Shown piece by piece: positions 41,027-50,133 of a stretch of DNA of 64,000 nucleotides. Position numbers and translations under genes: made by a program. How positions within the stretch are numbered: the first letter of the stretch is position 1; the number at the start of each line of letters is the position of its first letter. This DNA comes from Comamonadaceae bacterium. Lineage in GTDB: Bacteria; Pseudomonadota; Gammaproteobacteria; Burkholderiales; Burkholderiaceae_C. The notes under the pieces were generated by a model, which did no database searches, was not told the DNA's origin, and saw only the letters and a list, made by a program, of their open reading frames with translations. The stretch is from the NCBI GenBank assembly GCA_947479935.1, contig CANKBG010000005.1:34463-98462 (forward strand), given 5' to 3'.

Positions 41027-42940
41027 TTATGGCAAAACATTGCACATGCAATGAGCAGCTGCACCAAAAACTTGCTTCTTTTCTAAAACAGTTTGCAGCC
41101 AGGTTAAGTCTTGACCCAAAGAATTTAGTAGCAAAGAGTCGGCGCCATTAAGACCTGACATGACAGTCCAAGATGGAAACGCCATCGATTCACCCACATG
41201 CCATCCTAACTGACCCAAGAATTTTTGGGCGAACTTTTCTAGGGGGGAAGTTTTAGGTCCTACATACCGAATGGGAAGTTCTTTGCCACCGCTTTTCTCG
41301 CCATCGATTTTTGCCACACGCATTCTGGCTTCCTCCACAGCATCTGAAAAACTGCCAAGTCGATCGATGAGTTTGTGATTAGCCGCTTGAGCACCCGTCC
41401 AAATTCTGCCTTGTGCCAAATTGTCTACTTGGGCAAGCTCTAGTTTGCGAGCCTGGGAGACTTTGCCAATGAAGTCAGCATAAATGTGTTCAATGCTCGT
41501 TTGCACCAGCGATTGCATGCGCGGGTCTAGCGCTTTTCTAGGATCGTATGCCCCCGCAAGCCAGGTGGTCTGGTACCCACCAGTGTTCACGCCTATTTTG
41601 CCCATCAAGCCCTCACCTGTTGGCAGCAAAGCAAAGACGCCAATAGAGCCAGTGATGGTGGCAGGGTCGGCAATGATCACATCAGAGGCCATTGAAATCC
41701 AATAACCGCCTGAAGCAGCCAAATTGCCCATGGAAACCACCACAGGCTTGCCTTTGTCTTTGGCAATTTGCAACTGCTCCCGAATGAGCTCCGAACCCAC
41801 AACACTGCCACCGGGGGAGTTGACCCGAAGCACGATGGCTTTGACCTGTTTGTCTTCTGTGGCTTTTCGAATGCGCTCCGAAGTGGAGATGCCCCCAATT
41901 TTTCCCGCAGGCGCACGGCCGTCGCTAATTTCACCTTCTGCCACCACAATGGCAATGTGGTCACCTTTGACTTTTGTAGCCTCCGAGTTGAGATAGTCCA
42001 TCCAACTTACTTGTCTGAAAGATTTGATGTCCTCATCTTCACCCACTTCTTTGATGAGGGTTTCACGCAAAGACTCAAAGCTTTGAACGCCATCGAGCCA
42101 CTTCCAATCGAGTGCCAACTGAGCCGCATTGCCCTTGACGCTGACCAATGCGTCAGGCAACTTGCCAATGTTTTGAGCAATGCTGCCTGCGGGTAAGTTG
42201 CGCGCCTTCTCTATTCCTCCGGTGAACAAGGCCCACAAAGCATCGTACACATGCGCTTCTGCCTTCAAAGCTTGCTGAGATGGCGCATTCAACACAAAAG
42301 GTTCTCCAGCCGATTTAAATTGACCCACGCGAATTAAATTGGCTTTGATACCTAGTTTGTCTAATGCATCTTTGTAGTAATTGCGGCTTCTGCCAAAACC
42401 TTCAATTAACACGCCACCCATGGGGTGAGACAACACTTGGTTGGCATGCGCTGCCAAATAGTATTGACGTTGGTCGTAAAAGGTCGACCAAGCCACCACT
42501 TGCTTGCCAGATGCTTTGAATTTTTCAATGGCGCTGGCAGCTTCACGCAATGAGGCCAAGCCACCACCTTGGAAATCATCCAATTTCAAAAGCACTTTGT
42601 CGATGTGTTTGTCTTTGGCCGCCAACTCGAGGGTCATGACCACATCGCGCAAACGAACAGTTTCTGAAGCGTTACCCTGAATTTCGCCTATAACTTTGTC
42701 TTTTAACCCGCCAGGCGATTCTTCAACCAAAACACCTTTTAAGTTCATCACCAAAACTGTGTGATTGTCGAGGCTGACTTTGTCTGCGTAAAGAAAAAGC
42801 CAGCCAATGCCTAGGGCATAAAGAGCAACACCCAAAACCAAGGCGACTCTAAATCCTTGAATCAGCCAATCTGACACCTTTAAGATGCTTCGGTTGATCA
42901 GTGAGAACAAGTTTTTAACTTTGAGTAGAAAATAATTCAT
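41027..42940 (-). CDS. sppA: Signal peptide peptidase SppA (67-kDa type)
   Basis: N-terminal TM; IVLRVNSPGGSVVGSELIREQ; VVSMGNLAASGGYWISMASDVIIADPATITGSIGVF. Confidence 0.94.
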   Translation of the reverse strand: MNYFLLKVKNLFSLINRSILKVSDWLIQGFRVALVLGVALYALGIGWLFLYADKVSLDNHTVLVMNLKGVLVEESPGGLKDKVIGEIQGNASETVRLRDVVMTLELAAKDKHIDKVLLKLDDFQGGGLASLREAASAIEKFKASGKQVVAWSTFYDQRQYYLAAHANQVLSHPMGGVLIEGFGRSRNYYKDALDKLGIKANLIRVGQFKSAGEPFVLNAPSQQALKAEAHVYDALWALFTGGIEKARNLPAGSIAQNIGKLPDALVSVKGNAAQLALDWKWLDGVQSFESLRETLIKEVGEDEDIKSFRQVSWMDYLNSEATKVKGDHIAIVVAEGEISDGRAPAGKIGGISTSERIRKATEDKQVKAIVLRVNSPGGSVVGSELIREQLQIAKDKGKPVVVSMGNLAASGGYWISMASDVIIADPATITGSIGVFALLPTGEGLMGKIGVNTGGYQTTWLAGAYDPRKALDPRMQSLVQTSIEHIYADFIGKVSQARKLELAQVDNLAQGRIWTGAQAANHKLIDRLGSFSDAVEEARMRVAKIDGEKSGGKELPIRYVGPKTSPLEKFAQKFLGQLGWHVGESMAFPSWTVMSGLNGADSLLLNSLGQDLTWLQTVLEKKQVFGAAAHCMCNVLP

Positions 42941-43228
42941 GCCGATTCCATTCATCAAGATCCCGTTGAGAGAACGTTTAGACAACAAATTTGAGGGTAG
43001 CCCATTATGCCCACCGACCCTCTTTAGCCGGACAATTGGTGAGGGTTGCGAGGGGGTGAATCGATGATGAAATTCAGCCAAAGGCAGCCCATACTGCTCA
43101 AAACCCACTTTTATTGGACTATTTACGGGCCAGCCTATAAGATAATGTTCAAAGGGCCTGAAATAGCCATCTCAGTTTTTCTGGAAAAATACTGACAAAG
43201 TATTTATAAATTTTATAGGCAAATTTTT

Positions 43229-43666
43229 ATGACGACCGTCAAAAAACTCATTGACCAAAAAGCGAATTCAATCATCTCTGTCCGATCAACGGACCCCATT
43301 GAAAATGTATTGCTTCTCATGCGCGACAACCGTGTCAGATCTGTACTGGTCATAGACGACGGTCAATTGGCTGGCATCGTTTCTCAGGGAGACTGCGCTA
43401 TCAAAGTATTGTTGCCGCAACTTAATCCAACACAAGTTATTGTCTCAAACATCATGACGGCCAACCCTCTGACTGTGTCACCTACCAACTCATTAGATGA
43501 GTGCATGGCCATCATGGTTCACAAACACATCAGGCACTTGCCAGTACTTGATAAAAACAAAGTCGTTGGCGTTATTTCTGTAGGTGACCTTGTCAAAAAT
43601 ATCATTGAACAACAAGGCAATCAAATCAAGTTTCTTGAAACCTACATTAAAGGTCATGGTGCTTGA
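43229..43666 (+). CDS. CBS-domain-pair protein
   Basis: VRSVLVIDDGQLAGIVSQGDCAIKVL; IRHLPVLDKNKVVGVISVGDLVKNII. Confidence 0.93.
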   Translation: MTTVKKLIDQKANSIISVRSTDPIENVLLLMRDNRVRSVLVIDDGQLAGIVSQGDCAIKVLLPQLNPTQVIVSNIMTANPLTVSPTNSLDECMAIMVHKHIRHLPVLDKNKVVGVISVGDLVKNIIEQQGNQIKFLETYIKGHGA

Positions 43667-43690
43667 CTTTTTACTCATAGTGCCCTGCAC

Positions 43691-44335
43691 ATGAACACTG
43701 CGCACGCTTTGGGCTATTGGTGGGCATGGCCTATCGCCCTTCTGACATACATCCTCTTTCGCGCTTGGTATGACAATTGGCGTGGGCCGCTCACTTCCGA
43801 GGAGATTGAGCACTTCATGCAAATCACCGCCGGTATGCCAGGGCCTCACCATACCGACCGCGCCATATTGCGCGAGTTTCTGGAAGCTGACGACGGCAAA
43901 GAGTTTGTCATGTGCAATCTCGTCAAGTTGTTCCCTCACCCTGTGGCCCATCCAGTCAGTGGTGTTCCCACACCCGCTCAAGAGTTGCTGCAGGAATATG
44001 TCAAAAACTTTGTGGGTGTGTTGCTGGCAGGCGGTGGCCACCCTGTGGTTGCGGGCCGTAAAGTGGCGGGCTATATAGACGCGTGGAATGCACCACCCGA
44101 TCCAGGCTGGTCCATTGCGGGCATGATGCGGTACCGAAGTAGGCGCGACATGATGAAGTTGGCAACCAACGAGAAATTTCTAAAGGCGCACCCCTTCAAG
44201 CATGCGGCTGTGCAACAAACTTATTCTTTTCCCACCCAAATAGTGGCAGAAATGGTGTTGCGCCCCAGAGGTGCCGTAGGTTTGTTGCTAGCCCTTGCTG
44301 CTGCACTGGTTCACCTGGGCTCGCTTCTCATTTGA
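43691..44335 (+). CDS. Hypothetical protein with N- and C-terminal TM segments
   Basis: 214 aa ORF with hydrophobic termini (WWAWPIALLTYILF; GLLLALAAALVHLGSLLI). Confidence 0.6.
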   Translation: MNTAHALGYWWAWPIALLTYILFRAWYDNWRGPLTSEEIEHFMQITAGMPGPHHTDRAILREFLEADDGKEFVMCNLVKLFPHPVAHPVSGVPTPAQELLQEYVKNFVGVLLAGGGHPVVAGRKVAGYIDAWNAPPDPGWSIAGMMRYRSRRDMMKLATNEKFLKAHPFKHAAVQQTYSFPTQIVAEMVLRPRGAVGLLLALAAALVHLGSLLI

Positions 44336-44397
44336 TCTATTGATGCAAACAGAAGTTTCATTGTGATATGAACATGACGATGAATTTAACTGTTTAA

Positions 44398-44724
44398 TCA
44401 ACTGACTTTTTCAACGGAAAAAAACTGTACTTTGTCAGTGAGCACTTTAGGTCGATGCTTGTGCACCTCCCCTTCTGGCAGCAAAATCACATCTCCTTTT
44501 GTGTAGGTAAATAATTTTCCTGCAACATCTATCTCTACTTCGCCTGCAATCACGTAGCCAATGTGTCCCTTGAGGCACCAATCGGGATGAACCATAGCTC
44601 GGTCCCACTCTACCAGACGAAGTTGAAGTTCACCTTCTTGAAATCGTTTGAAGCGCATACCGTCTCCCACTTCAATCCAATTCAATTGATCAAACTGAAT
44701 TTTGTAAGTCTGGGCCATCGTCAT
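44398..44724 (-). CDS. Cupin-domain protein
   Basis: GHIGYVIAGEVEIDVAGKLFTYTKGDVILLPEGEVHKH. Confidence 0.8.
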   Translation of the reverse strand: MTMAQTYKIQFDQLNWIEVGDGMRFKRFQEGELQLRLVEWDRAMVHPDWCLKGHIGYVIAGEVEIDVAGKLFTYTKGDVILLPEGEVHKHRPKVLTDKVQFFSVEKVS

Positions 44725-44820
44725 TTGAAAGTTCCAATCGCAGTTGTATAAAAATCGTCTCAGAACAGGCAGGTGTCAACTTATCGTAGCGTCCACAACC
44801 AACCTAGTCAAACATGATGA

Positions 44821-45150
44821 ATGATGGCAGAACGCTTTATAGGTCCTTTGACTCTGCAACACGGATTGCCGCGCTATCCACAAGACCTCACCTTGTGTGA
44901 GTTGGACATGCTGGCTCGGCTTACAACAGCAGAAGGGATTCCTGTTACCGTCATGGGCACCACAGGTGGTATGCAGCCAGATCGGCAAGAAGCGGTTGAC
45001 TGGTCTCAAGAAGACCCTCGTAGCAGCGCGTTGCAGCGCCAGCTGACTGAAGTGGACCGCTGGCTAAGAGGCCAGCCTCACAAGCTTGCTACTGCCCAAG
45101 AAGCATTGACCGTAGAAGAACTGCTAGAGGCCATGCTTGGGCATAGCTGA
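44821..45150 (+). CDS. Hypothetical protein
   Basis: 109 aa ORF, no recognised motif. Confidence 0.4.
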   Translation: MMAERFIGPLTLQHGLPRYPQDLTLCELDMLARLTTAEGIPVTVMGTTGGMQPDRQEAVDWSQEDPRSSALQRQLTEVDRWLRGQPHKLATAQEALTVEELLEAMLGHS

Positions 45151-45309
45151 TACAAATTCCACCATGTGTACAAGAATTCTGACACTCCTCTTCCAAGTCT
45201 AGCGGAAACCCTATGCGGGTATTGAGGACGAAACCCTGAGACCTAGAAGTTGAATTTGAGATCACAATTGATCCTTAAATTTTTTCTTCACTTCTCGTGA
45301 TTTTTCTGA

Positions 45310-45606
45310 ATGATTCTTATTGCAACCACAATCAAACTGATCGCTGAAATCGCATTGATGGCGATGTTGGGTCGGTGGTTGCTTGGATTGCTTGCGGGTG
45401 CGAGCAAAGAAAAAAATCTTTTTTACCAAATCTTGCACGTCGTGGTTCGACCCTTCATCTCTCTAACGCGACTGTTGACGCCCAGTCTGGTTCTTGACCG
45501 ACACGTGCCCTTGGGCGCTTTTTTGATGATGGGCTTTGTTTGGCTCGGTGCAACCCTCTTCAAAATCCAGTTATGTTTGCAACTTGGAGTGGCCCAGTGC
45601 AAATAA
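45310..45606 (+). CDS. Hypothetical small membrane protein
   Basis: 98 aa, two hydrophobic segments. Confidence 0.5.
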   Translation: MILIATTIKLIAEIALMAMLGRWLLGLLAGASKEKNLFYQILHVVVRPFISLTRLLTPSLVLDRHVPLGAFLMMGFVWLGATLFKIQLCLQLGVAQCK

Positions 45607-46172
45607 ACAAGCAATTAACTTACTTGTTTCTCAAGCTGAACGCCATCGTACTTTTGGTATTCAATCAGAAGCAGGCGGCATTGACCAAGTTTGACCAAAT
45701 GCTCTTACTCAAGCCGATGGCCTCTTATGCCTTGGCCAGTCGTGCCCATGTCTTGGCGCAATTGGGGGACACCAGCGCAGCCATTCTTGGCTTGGAGCAG
45801 TTGGCGCAAGCCTATCCCGAAAATGCAGCAGCCTGGTTCAATCTGGGATTTATGCTGGAAGAAAACGGACGTTCCAAAGAAGCTGAGCCTGCGTTTCGAC
45901 GCGCCATCGAGGTCGAACCAAAAATGGATCGGGCTTGGTACGGCCTGGCCCTGGTCCTGATTCAAGAGCGCCGCTTTGATGAAGCGGTTGTCGCCCTCAA
46001 GAAAAACACCGAACTGCAGCCCATGAGTCCGTTTGGCTGGTATCAGCTGGCACGGGTTCATGTTGATAGGCAAGAGCCTGATGAGGCGACGAAGATCATT
46101 CGCCGCCTCAAGGGGTTTGAGCCAAAAGTGGCCGCTCAATTGGAGCGAGAGACCGGATTGCGAACTGAGTAG
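45573..46172 (+). CDS. TPR-repeat protein
   Basis: AAAWFNLGFMLEENGRSKEAEPAFRRAIEVEPKMDRAWYGLALVLIQERRFDEAVVALKKNTELQP; start uncertain. Confidence 0.8.
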   Translation: MFATWSGPVQINKQLTYLFLKLNAIVLLVFNQKQAALTKFDQMLLLKPMASYALASRAHVLAQLGDTSAAILGLEQLAQAYPENAAAWFNLGFMLEENGRSKEAEPAFRRAIEVEPKMDRAWYGLALVLIQERRFDEAVVALKKNTELQPMSPFGWYQLARVHVDRQEPDEATKIIRRLKGFEPKVAAQLERETGLRTE

Positions 46173-46324
46173 TCCAGGTTAACCAATTGAGTGGAAATGG
46201 ATGATTGGAGCTAGTTCTCTGGTTTATAGATATTTGTAGGCGTGATCCGGCATGCAGGCCAAGTTCGCAAGAAAGTGGTGATCCCGAATTGTCCGCAAGG
46301 ACATGTTTATCTTTGGAGTATTTC

Positions 46325-46585
46325 ATGGAAATTACTGAAAACCATCGCCATTACTGGCAGAAAAATCTTCAAATTACGGGGATTTTGCTGGCAATTTGGT
46401 TCGTCGTCACCTTCGTTGTCGGCTACTACGCTCGCGAGTTGAGCTTTACATTCTTTGGCTGGCCTTTTAGTTTTTGGATGGCCGCCCAAGGTTCGTTGGT
46501 CGTTTACGTGGTGATCATTTGGTATTACGCGCGCTACATGGGCAAACTTGACATCGAGCACGGTGTTCACGAAGGGGAGGATTAA
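46325..46585 (+). CDS. DUF4212-type small subunit of a sodium:solute symporter
   Basis: MEITENHRHYWQKNLQITGILLAIWFVVTFVVGYYARELSFTFFGWPFSFWMAAQGSLVVYVVIIWYYARYM; directly upstream of the SSS gene. Confidence 0.9.
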   Translation: MEITENHRHYWQKNLQITGILLAIWFVVTFVVGYYARELSFTFFGWPFSFWMAAQGSLVVYVVIIWYYARYMGKLDIEHGVHEGED

Positions 46586-46588
46586 ATC

Positions 46589-48724
46589 ATGTCCGGAATA
46601 TTTAAAACAGATGGCGGTCCCACCACCGCTGCTTCAACGGCTGCATTCAAAAAAGGCTTGAACAAGGTTTACACCTGGTACACCGGTGGATTCTTGACCT
46701 TTCTGATCGTGCTTGCTATTGCAGAGCAAATGGGCTTGTCCCGTCAGTGGATCGGCATGAGTTTCCTGGCTGCGACAGTGTTGCTGTATGCAGGCATTGG
46801 ATTCATCACCCGAACCACCGATGCCGATGAATACTACGTGGCGGGCCGCAGGGTTCCTGCGCTCTACAACGGCATGGCAACGGGTGCCGACTGGATGTCG
46901 GCGGCTTCCTTCATTGGTATGGCCGGAACACTCTACCTTTCCGGCTACGACGGGCTCGCTTTCATCATGGGGTGGACAGGCGGTTACTGTTTGGTGGCCC
47001 TGTTCCTGGCACCGTACATGCGCAAATTCGGCCAGTTCACCATCCCTGACTTTTTGGGGGAACGCTATGGTGGCCATATTCCGCGATTCATCGGCATTGT
47101 CGCCGCCATTCTTTGTTCCTTCACCTACGTGGTAGCACAGATCTATGGTGTAGGTTTGATCACTGCGCGCTTGGCAGGTGTTGAATTTGAGGTTGGCATT
47201 TTTCTAGGACTGAGTGGCATCTTGGTTTGCTCTCTTCTCGGAGGTATGCGGGCGGTCACCTGGACTCAGGTAGCGCAGTACATCATCTTGATCGTGGCCT
47301 ACATGATTCCCGTGGTTTGGTTGTCGGTTAAGCAAACTAGCATTCCAGTGCCGCAAGCGATCTACGGCTATCAGCTTGAAAAAGTGACGGCCAAAGAGAA
47401 GCTCTTGACCAACGATCCAAAAGAGCTCGAAGTTCGTGCAATCTTCAAGCAACGATCTGCTGACTTGGCCGAAAAGCTCAAAGATCCAGCAGCCGCACTT
47501 GCTGCCGACAAAGCTGCGGCCACCACCAAAGTGGCCGACATGAAAGCGGCCAATGCACCGGCTGCTGAATTGGCTGCGGCCGAAAAAGCATTGAGCAGCT
47601 TGCCAATCGATGCTGCTGCGGCCAAAGCCGCCTGGAGCAAAGCCAAAGCGGCAGCTGATGTCAAGGCTTTACCTTTGAATGGCATGCCACCTCATGCACA
47701 GCAATTTAAAGGCGACCCCAATGGTGATGCAGCTGCCCAAAAAACTTATGACACTTCCCGTCGTAACTTTTTAGCGCTGATCTTTTGCCTGATGGTGGGA
47801 ACCGCTGCGTTGCCGCACATTCTCATGCGCTACTACACGGTGCCGAGTGTGAAAGAGGCCCGCGACTCAGTCACTTGGTCGCTGTTCTTCATCTTCTTGC
47901 TCTACTTCACGGCGCCAGCACTGGCGGTGCTGGTTAAATTTGAGGTCTTCACGGTGCTGATCGGAACGCCAATTGATCAGCTACCTGCTTGGGTTGCTGC
48001 TTGGAATAAGGTTGATCCAACTCTCTTGTCAATTGTTGACATGAACAAGGACGGTATTCTGCAGTTGAACGAAATGTCCATTGGTGGCGATATTGTCGTG
48101 CTGGCAACACCAGAGATTGGTGGCCTGCCTTACGTGATCTCTGGCCTGGTAGCTGCGGGTGGACTTGCTGCGGCGCTGTCAACTGCCGACGGCCTGCTGC
48201 TCACGATTGCCAATGCCTTGAGTCATGACCTGTACTACAAGATGATCGATCCGAACGCTTCGACCGAGCGCCGCGTGACTATTTCCAAGGCTTTACTGCT
48301 GATAGTAGCGCTAGCGGCGGCCACAGTGGCGGCGCAGAAACCGGCCGACATCTTGTTCTTGGTTTCGGCTGCATTCTCATTTGCCGCGGCCGCGTTCTTC
48401 CCGGCCCTTGTACTGGGGATTTTCTGGAAACGGGCGACCGGCATTGCCGCATCGCTAGGCATGGTGGCGGGGCTAGGCACCACGGTCTACTACATGGTCA
48501 TGAACCAGCCTTGGCTGCGCGGGATTTTTGGCATCACCAGCCCAGTCGACCTGTGGTACGGCATCCTGCCGATCTCAGCGGGCGTGTTTGGCGTACCCGT
48601 AGGCATTGCCGTGATCATCGTGGTAAGTCTGATCACGCCCGAGCCTAGCAAGAAAATTCAGGATTTGGTGGACCATGTGCGTTACCCTAACTTGTTGGGT
48701 GATCACGGCGCTAAAGCGACTTGA
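46589..48724 (+). CDS. Sodium:solute symporter (VC_2705-type SSS) with Ala/Lys-rich insert and EF-hand loop
   Basis: DEYYVAGRRVPALYNGMATGADWMSAASFIGMAGTLYLSGYDGLAFIMGWTGGYCLVALFLAPYMRKFG; GGLAAALSTADGLLLTIANALSHDLY; VDMNKDGILQLNEM. Confidence 0.93.
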   Translation: MSGIFKTDGGPTTAASTAAFKKGLNKVYTWYTGGFLTFLIVLAIAEQMGLSRQWIGMSFLAATVLLYAGIGFITRTTDADEYYVAGRRVPALYNGMATGADWMSAASFIGMAGTLYLSGYDGLAFIMGWTGGYCLVALFLAPYMRKFGQFTIPDFLGERYGGHIPRFIGIVAAILCSFTYVVAQIYGVGLITARLAGVEFEVGIFLGLSGILVCSLLGGMRAVTWTQVAQYIILIVAYMIPVVWLSVKQTSIPVPQAIYGYQLEKVTAKEKLLTNDPKELEVRAIFKQRSADLAEKLKDPAAALAADKAAATTKVADMKAANAPAAELAAAEKALSSLPIDAAAAKAAWSKAKAAADVKALPLNGMPPHAQQFKGDPNGDAAAQKTYDTSRRNFLALIFCLMVGTAALPHILMRYYTVPSVKEARDSVTWSLFFIFLLYFTAPALAVLVKFEVFTVLIGTPIDQLPAWVAAWNKVDPTLLSIVDMNKDGILQLNEMSIGGDIVVLATPEIGGLPYVISGLVAAGGLAAALSTADGLLLTIANALSHDLYYKMIDPNASTERRVTISKALLLIVALAAATVAAQKPADILFLVSAAFSFAAAAFFPALVLGIFWKRATGIAASLGMVAGLGTTVYYMVMNQPWLRGIFGITSPVDLWYGILPISAGVFGVPVGIAVIIVVSLITPEPSKKIQDLVDHVRYPNLLGDHGAKAT

Positions 48725-48766
48725 TGGACGCTACTGATTTGATCTGACTCAGCTTAGATCGATCTC

Positions 48767-48803
48767 AAATGCCATGCAACTTAGGTTGCGTGGCATTTTT
48801 TTT
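48767..48803 (+). terminator. Rho-independent terminator downstream of the symporter
   Basis: AAATGCCATGCAAC-TTAG-GTTGCGTGGCATTT followed by T run. Confidence 0.92.
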
Positions 48804-48823
48804 GGTATTGGACTGGCTGATCA

Positions 48824-49807
48824 TCAATCCAGTTTGATGCCTAATTTTTTGACAATATTGCCGTATTTACCAACTTCGATTTTAACTAAATTTGCAAATT
48901 GTTCAGGCGTATTATGAACAGCATCAGCTCCGTTTTTATCCATTGCTGTCTTAAAGTCAGGGGTTGCAACGATTGCAAAAATTTCTTTATTGAGACGATC
49001 AATAATTGGCTTTGGCGTTCCGGTTGGCGCAAAAAGACCCAACCACAGTGCTGCCTCAAATCCTGGGTAGCCTAGCTCGGCAACAGTAGCTACATTGGGA
49101 AGTGCTGGCGAACGTTTGGAGGTTCCAACTGCAAGTGCACGGACTTTATCTGTTTTAGCGTTCTGCAAAAGTGCGGGCATGGATCCAAAAAGAACTTGTA
49201 CTTGGTTGGAAACAACTGCAAAGTCGGCCTCGGCATTACCTTTGTATGGAATATGTGTGATATTGAGGCCAGCAGCATCATTCAACATCTCCATCGCAAG
49301 CTGAGTCGTTGATCCATTGCCAGCAGAGGCGTAGTTTAATTTTCCAGGCTGGTTTTTAGCCAGTGCAACTAATTCTGCCAATGTGTTTGCTCGCACATCG
49401 GGGTTGACTACAAGCAGGTATGGCGTTACGGCAACTAAAGATATAGGCGCAAAACTTTTGATTGGATCGTAACCAAGTTTTGAATAAGCAGCGGGTGCAA
49501 CAGCCATCGTACTTGTTGTACCCAGTGTGAGAGTGTAGCCATCAGGCGCAGCTTTAGAAGCAACATCACTGCCAATGGTTCCACCAGCCCCACCTCTGTT
49601 TTCAACCACAATCGACTGACCTAAACGCTCACTTAATTTTTGAGCTACGACGCGACCGATAATATCTGTTGATCCTCCAGCAGGAAAGGCAACTATAAGA
49701 CGTATTGGCCTGTCAGGATAATTAGATTGTGAGTTGGCTAGCAGAGGAAAACTGATGGTAATTGTTGTCACGATTACCGATAAAAATTTGCATGCAGAAT
49801 TTTTCAT
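48824..49807 (-). CDS. Bug/TctC-family substrate-binding protein
   Basis: YPDRPIRLIVAFPAGGSTDIIGRVVAQKLSERLGQSIVVENRGGAGGTIGSDVASKAAPDGYT. Confidence 0.94.
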   Translation of the reverse strand: MKNSACKFLSVIVTTITISFPLLANSQSNYPDRPIRLIVAFPAGGSTDIIGRVVAQKLSERLGQSIVVENRGGAGGTIGSDVASKAAPDGYTLTLGTTSTMAVAPAAYSKLGYDPIKSFAPISLVAVTPYLLVVNPDVRANTLAELVALAKNQPGKLNYASAGNGSTTQLAMEMLNDAAGLNITHIPYKGNAEADFAVVSNQVQVLFGSMPALLQNAKTDKVRALAVGTSKRSPALPNVATVAELGYPGFEAALWLGLFAPTGTPKPIIDRLNKEIFAIVATPDFKTAMDKNGADAVHNTPEQFANLVKIEVGKYGNIVKKLGIKLD

Positions 49808-50133
49808 TGTGAAGTTCCCTTTTTTATTGTGAATGTAATAAAAATTTCAAAAATAGATATGATGTTGATGCAAGATATTATATTTAAACCGGCTTTAACG
49901 CTATAACTTTTAAGGCTTTAAAGCATATCTGGGGGCAAGGGGTTGGGTTAGGGTACGTTTCGTCCTCAGAAACCAAACTGGTCTTCATCGAGATAGATGG
50001 AGACTTTTAAAACCAAATATAATAATTCCGCTTGCTCTGCATGCACCTCCAATTTTATTTCGCTACTTCCAAACTCCAATAGGGGTAGCGGCAATCTTTA
50101 CGTACAACAGAACTTGGTATCCAGTATTCGGAA

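Noticed and set aside
45224-45237. TGAGGACGAAAC shared (inverted) with ~49950; considered an IS remnant or hammerhead core
   Set aside because: A 12-13-mer match is expected by chance in 64 kb, and no stem II is present for a hammerhead.
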